Translations under genes and position numbers: made by a program
The notes under the pieces: model-generated
What the model saw: only the letters and a program-made list of their open reading frames with translations
Told to the model about the DNA's origin: nothing
The model's database searches: none
From: Candidatus Brocadiaceae bacterium
GTDB lineage: Bacteria > Planctomycetota > Brocadiia > SM23-32
Reading direction: 5' to 3'
DNA: 35,092 bases
Assembly (NCBI GenBank): GCA_003551305.1
Contig: PUMJ01000298.1
Span: forward strand, 1 to 35,092
Shown: piece by piece, positions 23,840 through 31,302 of the stretch
How the letters are laid out: each line of letters opens with the position of its first letter
How positions within the stretch are numbered: the stretch's first letter is position 1

Positions 23840-24781
23840 ATGCTGGACTCACCTCTCGGCAAGGCTGTCGTGGTAGTGATCGCGTTCGCCGCAGGCCTGG
23901 CGGCGTCCATAGGTCTGGCGCGCCTCCGGCCCGGCCCGATGGCTCCGCTGACCGGGGAAACCGAAGCCGCACAGGAACCTCGCCGGCGCCACTACGAGCG
24001 CATCATCTGCATGTCGCCGGCCGCCACCGAGATAATCTTCGCCATCGGGGGGGGGCCACAGGTCGTGGGTGTCAGCCAGCACACCGTGTGGCCGCCGGAG
24101 GCGCTGGACAGGCCTCGCTGCGGCGGCTTCTTCAACCCCAGCTACGAACGCATTCTGAACCTGGAGCCGGACCTCATCGTAACGCAGGGGGAGGCGGCCG
24201 GGCTGTCCGCTTTTGGGGAATCGCACGGCATAGACGTGTTCCGCCTGAGGCTCACGGACCTGGACTCCATTTTCGCCGAGGTCAACCGTGTGGGACGGAT
24301 TCTGGGGCAGGAAGCCGGCGCAGAGCTGGTGAGCGCCGAGATGCGCTACCGGCTGGCCCGGGTGCGGGCGAGGATCGCTGACAGGCGCCCCGTACCTGTG
24401 CTCCTGGTCACCGGGCGGCAGGCGGACACACTCAGCGACATCCGGACCGCGGGCAAGGGCACTTTCCTGCATGATCTGGTCGAAGCGGCCGGGGGTCTCA
24501 ACACCTTCGGTGACATGGACGAAAGCTATGGGCTGGTCAACAAAGAGGCGCTGGTGGAGCGCGCCCCGGAAGTCATCGTGGAACTGCACGGGGAGGGCGG
24601 CGACCCGGCGAAGGCCCTCTCTGAGGCGCGGGCGGCATGGGGCGAGATGGCGTCCCTGCCGGCCGTGCGACAGGGGCGCATCCACGTCATCGAGGCCACC
24701 TATGCCATGATACCCGGGCCGCGCGTGGTCGAGCTGGCCGAGCGCCTGGCCAAAATGCTCCACCCGGAGGAGGCCCCATGA
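23840..24781 (+). CDS. btuF: Periplasmic cobalamin-binding protein (BtuF-like)
   Basis: A 313-residue class III periplasmic binding protein of the BtuF/FepB/HemT type. The N-terminus has a hydrophobic segment (KAVVVVIAFAAGLAASIGLA) without a lipobox, so it may be a signal peptide or an anchor. The binding core starts at RIICMSPAATEIIFAIGGG and includes VVGVSQHTVWPPEAL, LNLEPDLIVTQGEAA, DVFRLRLTDLDSI and the long helix with VNRVGRILGQEAG. EALVERAPEVIVEL and IHVIEATYAMIPGPRVVELA follow. Cobalamin rather than iron-siderophore specificity is inferred from the operon leader. GAGGACAGG precedes the ATG at 23840; btuD overlaps the stop by four bases (ATGA). Confidence 0.9.
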   Translation: MLDSPLGKAVVVVIAFAAGLAASIGLARLRPGPMAPLTGETEAAQEPRRRHYERIICMSPAATEIIFAIGGGPQVVGVSQHTVWPPEALDRPRCGGFFNPSYERILNLEPDLIVTQGEAAGLSAFGESHGIDVFRLRLTDLDSIFAEVNRVGRILGQEAGAELVSAEMRYRLARVRARIADRRPVPVLLVTGRQADTLSDIRTAGKGTFLHDLVEAAGGLNTFGDMDESYGLVNKEALVERAPEVIVELHGEGGDPAKALSEARAAWGEMASLPAVRQGRIHVIEATYAMIPGPRVVELAERLAKMLHPEEAP

Positions 24782-25581
24782 GCGAAGTGCTGCTTTCGGC
24801 CCGGGGCTGCTCATACGTTTACCCGGACGGAGGTTTCCGCCTCGATGACGTCTCGCTGGACGTGCATGCCGGAGAGGTTCTGGCCCTGGTCGGCCCCAAC
24901 GGATCGGGCAAGAGCACTCTGGTGCGAGTGATGAGCGGGTTCTACACGCCGGACGGAGGTATGGTGTTGCTGGACGGGCGGCCCATCCACAGGATGCCGC
25001 GCCGCAAACTGGCCAGGGAGCTTGCCTTCCTGCCCCAGGAGATCCCGGCTGCTTTCCGGTTCAGCGTCCGCGAGGTCGTCGCGATGGGGCGGTTCCCCTA
25101 CCAGAGCGCCTTCGGTTTCGTCTCCGCAGAGGACGCGGCCGTCGTGCAGCAGGTGATGGAGGAGACGGGCACGACCGGGTTGGCCGATCGCGTATTCAGC
25201 ACGCTGTCCGGGGGGGAAAAGCAACGCGTCCTGGTGGCGGGCGTGTTGGCCCAGCAGCCGCGCGTAGTGCTGCTGGACGAACCCACCGCCGCCCTGGACA
25301 TCCACCACCAGGCGGACGTGCTGGACCTGCTGTGGCGGCTCTCGCGCAAAGGCATCGGCGTCGTGACCGTCACGCACGACCTGAACGCCGCCAGCCAGTT
25401 CTGCGACCGGCTTGCGCTGCTGTCGCGGGGGCGCCTGGTGCGGGTGGGTCGGCCGGCGGAGGTCATAGACCAGGATTTGCTGTGCAACGCATATGGGGCT
25501 GACGTGCGCGTGCTGGAGAACCCGCTGACGGCGGGGCCGCTGGTGCTGGTGCCCGGGGAGGCCGCTCATGAGTCGCGATAG
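24778..25581 (+). CDS. btuD: Cobalamin ABC transporter ATPase (BtuD-like)
   Basis: A 267-residue ABC ATPase. Walker A is GPNGSGKST (Lys45), the Q-loop is FLPQE, the signature is LSGGEKQRV, Walker B is VVLLDEPTAALD, and the switch His is in VTVTHDLN. It belongs to the FecE/BtuD group that pairs with BtuC-type permeases. Its start overlaps the btuF stop by four bases, and its end overlaps btuC by 14 bases, so the ABC components are translationally coupled. It powers cobalamin transfer across the inner membrane. Confidence 0.93.
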   Translation: MSEVLLSARGCSYVYPDGGFRLDDVSLDVHAGEVLALVGPNGSGKSTLVRVMSGFYTPDGGMVLLDGRPIHRMPRRKLARELAFLPQEIPAAFRFSVREVVAMGRFPYQSAFGFVSAEDAAVVQQVMEETGTTGLADRVFSTLSGGEKQRVLVAGVLAQQPRVVLLDEPTAALDIHHQADVLDLLWRLSRKGIGVVTVTHDLNAASQFCDRLALLSRGRLVRVGRPAEVIDQDLLCNAYGADVRVLENPLTAGPLVLVPGEAAHESR

Positions 25582-26599
25582 GGGGCACGTGACAGCGCGG
25601 GCCCTGGTGCTCTCCCTTCTCGGAGGGCTGGCGCTGTGGGTTGTGGTGGGTGCTGGATGCCTGTTTTTCGGCCAGGTGCCTCTGGCGGCAGGGCAGGTGG
25701 TGCGTGTCCTGACCGGGGGCGAGGCACCGAGCGTAACGGCCGGTATTGTGCTGACCCAGCGGATGCCGCGCGTGCTGCTCGCCTTGCTGGTTGGGGGGGG
25801 GCTTGCGGTGGCCGGCGCTGCCTTCCAGGCCTTGCTTCGCAATCCCCTGGCCACGCCGCATACGCTGGGCATCTCAGCGGGGGGCGCCCTGGGGGCGGTG
25901 GCTGCCCTTGCGTTCGGCTTGCCGGCCCCCTCGCTGGGCCCGCTGGGGCCGGTTCAGTTCTTCGGCCTGCTGGGTGCGCTGGTCAATGTGGGTATCATCT
26001 ACATGCTGGCGCGTAGCCGGCGGGCCATCTCCCCCCTGAAGTTGCTGTTGGCCGGCGTCACCCTCAGCCTCATATGTTCGGCCCTCATTTTGTTCGTCCG
26101 GTTCGTCAGCGATCCACACTTGCTGGTGATGGTGGACCGCTGGTTGATGGGCGGGCTGGACGTGCAGGGGTTCGGCGGCGTGGCGTCCGTGCTGCCACTG
26201 CTGCTGCCGGCGCTGGCGCTGATGGGTCTGGAAGCCAATGCCATGAACCAGCTTGCCCTGGGGGAGGAACTGGCGGTGGGGCGCGGGGTCAGCGTGGGCG
26301 CGCTGCAGACGGAGGTCTTTCTGGCGGGCTCGGTCTTGACGGCAGGTGTTGTGTCAGTGGCCGGCCCCATCGGGTTCGTCGGGCTCATCATCCCCCACGC
26401 CGTGAGGGGGCTGGCCGGTCCGGACCACCGCCTGCTGCTTCCGCTGTGTTTGTTCGGGGGCGGGGCGTTTCTGGCGGTGGCCGACACGGTGGCCCGCTCG
26501 GCCTTTGCGCCGACCGAGATGCCGGTAGGCGTGCTGACGGCTATGCTGGGCGGCCCCTTCTTCCTGCTGATCCTTGTGACCCGACTCGGCGAGATGTAG
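25568..26599 (+). CDS. btuC: Cobalamin ABC transporter permease (BtuC-like)
   Basis: A 343-residue integral membrane protein of the FecCD/BtuC family, with about ten hydrophobic segments by inspection. Conserved pieces are RMPRVLLALLVGGGLAVAGA, FQALLRNPLATPHTLGISAG and LLLAGVTLSLICSALILF. Near the C-terminus are SVAGPIGFVGLIIPHAVRGL, the loop that docks the ATPase, and DTVARSAFAPTEMPVGVLTA. It forms the inner-membrane channel with BtuD and receives cobalamin from BtuF. The ATG at 25568 overlaps the btuD end by 14 bases. It is the last gene of the operon; no terminator is evident before the next promoter at 26622. Confidence 0.93.
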   Translation: MSRDRGHVTARALVLSLLGGLALWVVVGAGCLFFGQVPLAAGQVVRVLTGGEAPSVTAGIVLTQRMPRVLLALLVGGGLAVAGAAFQALLRNPLATPHTLGISAGGALGAVAALAFGLPAPSLGPLGPVQFFGLLGALVNVGIIYMLARSRRAISPLKLLLAGVTLSLICSALILFVRFVSDPHLLVMVDRWLMGGLDVQGFGGVASVLPLLLPALALMGLEANAMNQLALGEELAVGRGVSVGALQTEVFLAGSVLTAGVVSVAGPIGFVGLIIPHAVRGLAGPDHRLLLPLCLFGGGAFLAVADTVARSAFAPTEMPVGVLTAMLGGPFFLLILVTRLGEM

Positions 26600-26621
26600 A
26601 GTTGCCCGACGGCTTTGAGTC

Positions 26622-26650
26622 TTGACCATCTGGTGCGATGCCGCTACACT
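26622..26650 (+). promoter_or_regulatory. Sigma-70 promoter for the radical SAM gene at 26772
   Basis: TTGACC (26622-26627) and TACACT (26645-26650) have a 17-base spacer. The start would be near 26657, giving a leader of about 115 bases, and marks a transcription unit separate from the btu operon. Confidence 0.7.
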
Positions 26651-26771
26651 CAAGATTGAGCCATCGAAATAAGGACGGAAGACCGGTTTCCGAAAGCAAG
26701 TGCTACGAGGCGGCGCGCGGGGTGAAGTGTTGGTGCGCCGGTTCTTGTTACTCGCATGGGGGAACGGACGC

Positions 26772-28193
26772 ATGGTTTTCGAGAGGGCGGCACAACTTGC
26801 AAAGGCTTCTGTTGCAGAGCAAGTCAGTGAACTCATAGCGCACTCCTCGCCGGAGTCACTGGCGCGCATATGGTGGGTTTTCGAGAAGGTTGCTTCCCAA
26901 AAGTCGGACAAGCTCCAGGCCAGGCGCTTTCGGTGGTTGGTCGAGACAGGCCATCCTTTCGGCCAGTGGCTCCAGCGTGTATCAACCGAACTCAATCCGA
27001 AGGCCCGTGCGGGCCTCATCCGCAACCTTTACGGGCATGCCTGGTTCCTAGGCCGGGGCACGCAACGCAGATTCCAGGAGAAGCACGGCTTCCAGCCGCC
27101 GGACATCATCGTCATTGACGTAACCAGCCGGTGCAACCTCAACTGCGAGGGTTGCTGGGCGGCCACATACGGCAAGGGCCCGGACCTGCCCCTGGACCTG
27201 CTGGACCGGGTGGTCACGGAGGCTGAGCAGGAGATGGGCGTACATTTCTTCGTCATCTCCGGCGGCGAACCTACGATCCGAGAAGACCTCTACGAATTCT
27301 ACCAGCGGCATCCGGACTCACAGTTCCAGATTTATACCAACGGCACCCTGATTGACGATCAGATGGCGGCCCGGTTTGCCGAATGCGGCAACGTGATGCC
27401 CATGCTGAGCATCGAGGGCGACGCTGTGTTGACCGACGACCGCCGCGGCGAGGGCACTCACGCCCGGGTGCTGCGTGCCATGGAGCACCTCCGGGAACAC
27501 GGCGTGTTGTTCGGTTTCAGCGCCACGGCCACCCGCAAGAACGCTGATTCCATCATGCTCGACGATTTCATCGAGCGGATGATAGAGCTCGGATGCCTTT
27601 ACGGCTGGTACTTCCAGTACATGCCAATCGGGCGGAGTCCCAACCTGGACCTGATGGTCACCGCCGGGCAGCGCGAGACGATGCGCAGGCGCACCTACGA
27701 ACTGCGCAACTCCTATCCCATCTTTCTCGCGGACTTCTGGAACGACGGCACCGAGGTCAACGGCTGCATGGCCGGGGGCAGGCGCTACTTCCACATCACC
27801 AACAACGGCGATGTCGAGCCGTGCGTTTTCTGTCATTTCGCGGTGGACAATATCCGCGACACAACGGTGACCGAAGCGCTGAAGCACCCGTTTTTCCGGG
27901 CTATCCGTGAGGGCATCCCCTATGATGGGAACCTGTTGAGGCCCTGTATGCTCATTGACAGGCCCGATGTTTTCAGGCAATACGCCCGCGAGCACGGCGC
28001 CAGACCCACCCACCCAGGAGCGGAGACGCTTATCGAGGACCTGGCCCCCGGATTGGACCGGCATGCGCGGGCATGGGCCAAGATAGCGGACCAACGCTGG
28101 GAGGCGGGGGAGCAACTGCCCCTCTACCCCTACCCGCCCGGGGAACTGCCTGAACACCTCGAGCGCTCGGCGCTGGCGCGTGCCGACCGTTGA
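26772..28193 (+). CDS. Radical SAM protein with C-terminal Cys-rich (SPASM-like) region
   Basis: A 473-residue radical SAM protein. After a helical N-terminal region of about 110 residues comes DVTSRCNLNCEGCWA with 4Fe-4S ligands Cys121, Cys125 and Cys128. FFVISGGEPTIREDLYEFY, IYTNGTLIDDQMA and PMLSIEGDAV follow. The C-terminal part holds NGCMAGGRRYFHITNNGDVE, PCVFCHF and LLRPCML, the auxiliary-cluster type of cysteine pattern. This layout resembles a family of radical SAM proteins widespread in anaerobes and lacking a known reaction. The start is uncertain: ATG 26772 has GGGGGA 8 bases upstream, while GTG/TTG codons from 26700 on are in frame and would add up to 24 residues. It has its own promoter, so linkage with the B12 operon is positional only. 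Confidence 0.82.
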   Translation: MVFERAAQLAKASVAEQVSELIAHSSPESLARIWWVFEKVASQKSDKLQARRFRWLVETGHPFGQWLQRVSTELNPKARAGLIRNLYGHAWFLGRGTQRRFQEKHGFQPPDIIVIDVTSRCNLNCEGCWAATYGKGPDLPLDLLDRVVTEAEQEMGVHFFVISGGEPTIREDLYEFYQRHPDSQFQIYTNGTLIDDQMAARFAECGNVMPMLSIEGDAVLTDDRRGEGTHARVLRAMEHLREHGVLFGFSATATRKNADSIMLDDFIERMIELGCLYGWYFQYMPIGRSPNLDLMVTAGQRETMRRRTYELRNSYPIFLADFWNDGTEVNGCMAGGRRYFHITNNGDVEPCVFCHFAVDNIRDTTVTEALKHPFFRAIREGIPYDGNLLRPCMLIDRPDVFRQYAREHGARPTHPGAETLIEDLAPGLDRHARAWAKIADQRWEAGEQLPLYPYPPGELPEHLERSALARADR

Positions 28194-28266
28194 CTCTGCC
28201 ATCGGGCACAAGCGATGACCACGCTGCGGAGCTTCGGCCCCTTTCTGCGTTGCCAGAGACCTGCTC

Positions 28267-30579
28267 ATGTCCGACAACGACAAGAACCCTGACGTGCTGC
28301 CACTGATCGCTTTGCGGAATCTGGTCGTGTTTCCCGGCGTGATGACGGTTCTGCGCGTGGGACGGCCGCGGTCGCTGGCCGCGCTCGAGCAGGCGCGGCA
28401 AGTGGGCGGGCGCGTGGTGCTCCTCGCACAGAAAGAGGCAAAGGTTCAGGAACCGGGGCCTGAGGACCTCTACGACGTGGGCGTTGTGGCGTTGCTGCGC
28501 GGGGTCAACCCGAAGGAACAGGCCTGGAACGTTCTTGTCGAAGGGCATGAACGTTGCCGGGTCGCGGCATACGAGCGGACGGAACCCTACCTCGCCGTGC
28601 GGTGGGAACGGTGGCCTGACACCGACCCCAGCGTGCCATCCGAACTCAAGGAACGGCTGCGGAAGCTTTCGACAGCTGTCCACGGGGTGGCGGTGGAACA
28701 CGATGTGCTGGTCGAGTCCGAGCATCTGGAGTATGCCGTCGCATTCGGGCTGGAACTCCCTGTCGAGGGCAAACAGCAGCTCCTGGAGCAACGCGTTGCG
28801 GAAGACCGCTACCGCGTGCTGCTGCCGGTGCTGGAGACGGAGAGCCGCATCACGGCTGCCAGGGGCCGCCTGCAAGAGGATGCGCCGAAAGGCGCCACCG
28901 AGCAGGACAGGCGCCGCTACCTGGAGGAAAGAAAGAATCGCATCGAGAGGGCGCTGGACGAACTGGGCGGAGCGGGAACGGACCTGGAGGAGATACGCCG
29001 CCAGCTCGGTGAGGCCGATCTGCCCGAAGAAGCACGCCGCGAAGCCGACCGCGAGCTCGACCGACTGAGCCGTATGCACGCCGGCGCCCCCGAGATGAGC
29101 GTGGTCATGGACTACCTGGAGTGGCTCAGTGAACTGCCGTGGAACAAGACGACCGAAGCCGTCGTGGACCTGACGGAAGCTCGGCGTGTGCTCGACCGCG
29201 ACCACTATGACCGCGACGAGGTCAAGGAGCGCATCCTGGAGTACCTGAGCGTGCGGAAACTGCGCCCTGAGCGGGACGGCGCCCTGCTGTGCCTGGTCGG
29301 GGCGCCGGGAGTGGGCAAGACATCGCTGGGGCGGTCCATTGCCGCGGCGACGGGGCGCCGCTTCCAGCGTATCTCCCTGGGCGGCGTGCGCGACGAGGCG
29401 GAGATCCGCGGTCACCGCCGCACTTACCTCGGCGCTTTGCCCGGTCGCATCATCAGGGCCCTGCGGCAGGCGGGCGTAGCTAACCCCGTGATGATGCTGG
29501 ACGAAGTAGACAAGCTGCAGATCAGCTTCCGCGGCAACCCCACCTCGGCCCTTCTGGAAGTGCTGGATCCAGAACAGAACCGCGAGTTCGTGGACAACTA
29601 CCTCGCCGTGCCCTTCGACCTCTCTCGCGTTATGTTCATCGGCACCGCCAACACCACGGGCACGATACCGGCGGCCCTGCTGGACCGCCTGGAGGTCATC
29701 GAGCTTTCCGGTTATTCGACGGAGCAGAAGATGGCCATCGCCCGTGAGTACCTGCTGCCCCGGCAGCTTGAGCGGACGGGCCTGCAGGCCGATTCCCTGA
29801 GGTTGACCGACGAGGTCCTGGAGATGCTCATAGAGAGTTACACACGGGAAGCGGGGGTGCGGAGCCTGGAGCGCCAATTGGCCTCCATCTGCCGAAAGCT
29901 GGCCCGCGAGCAGGTGGGCGGCCACTGGTGCCTGCAGCAGATTGACACCGAGCGTGTGGTGGACCTGCTCGGCCCCCCACAGCACTTGCCGGAGGGGGCG
30001 GAGCGGCCGGACCGCCCCGGCATCTGCCCGACGCTGGCGGTCGGGCCGGCCGGCGGTCGGCTGCTGATGGTGGAGGTCAGCCGTGTCCCCGGCATAAGTA
30101 AGCTCATTGTCACCGGTCGGGCGGGGGACGCACTGAAGGAAAGCGCCAGCCTCGCCTTCAGTTTCTGGCGAAGCCAGGCCGGCAAGTTCGGGTTCGAACC
30201 CGACGTGCTGGAACAGTCCGACTTTCACGTTCACCTACCGGCGGGGGCGCAGCCCAAAGAGGGCACCTCGGCAGGGCTGGCGATCGCTCTGGCTTTCGCC
30301 TCGATTCTCGCCGACAGGGCGGTGCCGGAGGATGTAGCCGCCGTGGGGGAGGTGACACTGCGCGGGCGTATCCTGGGGGCCGACCGGCTGCCGGAGCGGC
30401 TTATGGCTGCGCGCCGCGCGGCGGTCGGGCGTGTTCTGGTGCCTCACCGTAACCGCCCGGATGTGGAGAAAACGCGGCGCGAGCAGACCCTGGAGGACGT
30501 GCAGGTCGAGTTTGTCGACAGCGTCGAACAGGCCGTTCGCCTGCTTTTTGACCTGACAGAGACAGCAACCCGAAGGTAG
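28267..30579 (+). CDS. Lon-family AAA+ protein with altered protease dyad
   Basis: A 770-residue protein with the full LonA layout: N-terminal substrate domain (PLIALRNLVVFPGVM), coiled-coil region (about 195-265), AAA+ module and C-terminal protease domain. Walker A is GAPGVGKTS (Lys351), Walker B is VMMLDEVDK, and TSALLEVLDPEQN and LLDRLEVIELSGYS are conserved. In the protease domain the Ser is kept (Ser668 in PKEGTSAG). The lysine expected 43 residues later (E. coli Ser679/Lys722) is Arg711: the usual IGGLKEK reads ADRLPER. The domain entry GLAWT reads GICPT. It may be ATP-dependent but proteolytically weak or inactive. The start ATG 28267 has only a poor Shine-Dalgarno site and no visible promoter. 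rdgB follows after 7 bases. Confidence 0.9.
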   Translation: MSDNDKNPDVLPLIALRNLVVFPGVMTVLRVGRPRSLAALEQARQVGGRVVLLAQKEAKVQEPGPEDLYDVGVVALLRGVNPKEQAWNVLVEGHERCRVAAYERTEPYLAVRWERWPDTDPSVPSELKERLRKLSTAVHGVAVEHDVLVESEHLEYAVAFGLELPVEGKQQLLEQRVAEDRYRVLLPVLETESRITAARGRLQEDAPKGATEQDRRRYLEERKNRIERALDELGGAGTDLEEIRRQLGEADLPEEARREADRELDRLSRMHAGAPEMSVVMDYLEWLSELPWNKTTEAVVDLTEARRVLDRDHYDRDEVKERILEYLSVRKLRPERDGALLCLVGAPGVGKTSLGRSIAAATGRRFQRISLGGVRDEAEIRGHRRTYLGALPGRIIRALRQAGVANPVMMLDEVDKLQISFRGNPTSALLEVLDPEQNREFVDNYLAVPFDLSRVMFIGTANTTGTIPAALLDRLEVIELSGYSTEQKMAIAREYLLPRQLERTGLQADSLRLTDEVLEMLIESYTREAGVRSLERQLASICRKLAREQVGGHWCLQQIDTERVVDLLGPPQHLPEGAERPDRPGICPTLAVGPAGGRLLMVEVSRVPGISKLIVTGRAGDALKESASLAFSFWRSQAGKFGFEPDVLEQSDFHVHLPAGAQPKEGTSAGLAIALAFASILADRAVPEDVAAVGEVTLRGRILGADRLPERLMAARRAAVGRVLVPHRNRPDVEKTRREQTLEDVQVEFVDSVEQAVRLLFDLTETATRR

Positions 30580-30586
30580 GGCACCT

Positions 30587-31195
30587 ATGAAGCTGCTGGT
30601 CGCGACGGGCAACCCCGGAAAACGCAGAGAGATAGAAGCGTTGCTGCGCGGACTGCCCGTGGAGGTTCTTTCTCTGGTAGATTTGCCGGACGCTCCGGAG
30701 GTGGAAGAGGACGGGGCGACGCTGGAAGAGAACGCAGCGAAAAAGGCGGCGGAGATGGCGCGCTTCGCCGCCTGCTATGCGATGGCGGACGACTCCGGCC
30801 TGTTCGTGGACGCGCTGGGCGGGGCGCCCGGTGTGCACAGCGCCCGTTACGCAGACGGCGAGCCGACCCCGGACAACCTCTGCGGCAAGCTGCTGCGCGA
30901 GATGGCGGACGTTCCGGACGAGGAGAGGGGGGCGCACTTCCGCTGCTGCATCGCCCTGGCCGAACCCGAGGGCAGGGTGCGGCTCACCGCGGCCGGGCGC
31001 TGCGACGGCAGGATTACGCGCCGTATGCTGGGAGACGGAGGCTTCGGCTACGACCCGGTCTTTTACTACCCGGAGGCGGGATGTACATTCGCGGAGATGG
31101 CGCCGGAAGAGAAGAACGCCGTCAGCCACCGCGGCCGGGCGCTTCGCGAATTCCGGCGCCGCTTCGCCGATTTCGTACGTTGCCCGTCTGATTGA
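30587..31195 (+). CDS. rdgB: XTP/dITP diphosphatase (RdgB/HAM1 family)
   Basis: A 202-residue HAM1-family nucleoside triphosphate pyrophosphatase, of usual family length. The substrate and metal motifs are all present: LLVATGNPGKRREI at the N-terminus, ATLEENAAKKA, MADDSGLFVDALGGAPG, HSARYADGE, GDGGFGYDPVFYYPE and the C-terminal SHRGRALREF (Arg in place of the usual Lys of SHRGKAL). The enzyme removes pyrophosphate from deaminated purine nucleotides (ITP, dITP, XTP) and so keeps them out of DNA and RNA. It starts 7 bases after the Lon-like gene and is almost surely cotranscribed with it. The promoter of the next gene overlaps its stop codon. Confidence 0.93.
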   Translation: MKLLVATGNPGKRREIEALLRGLPVEVLSLVDLPDAPEVEEDGATLEENAAKKAAEMARFAACYAMADDSGLFVDALGGAPGVHSARYADGEPTPDNLCGKLLREMADVPDEERGAHFRCCIALAEPEGRVRLTAAGRCDGRITRRMLGDGGFGYDPVFYYPEAGCTFAEMAPEEKNAVSHRGRALREFRRRFADFVRCPSD

Positions 31196-31220
31196 CGAAA
31201 CAGGCGTCGCGCCATATCAT
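31192..31220 (+). promoter_or_regulatory. Sigma-70 promoter for the GH3 gene
   Basis: TTGACG (31192-31197, over the rdgB stop) and TATCAT (31215-31220) are separated by 17 bases; the start would be near 31227, about 75 bases before the ATG at 31303. Confidence 0.7.
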
Positions 31221-31302
31221 TCGGACTCTGTCCCGGATGGGCCTCTGCCCCGGAGGGCGCTGGATGCGTGAGACCATCCACCACGACTGGAGAGGAGACT
31301 CC

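Noticed and set aside
28030-30234. 734-codon open frame on the minus strand
   Set aside because: It is the antisense shadow of the Lon-like gene, an effect of high GC at third positions; it has no recognisable motif and no ribosome binding site.
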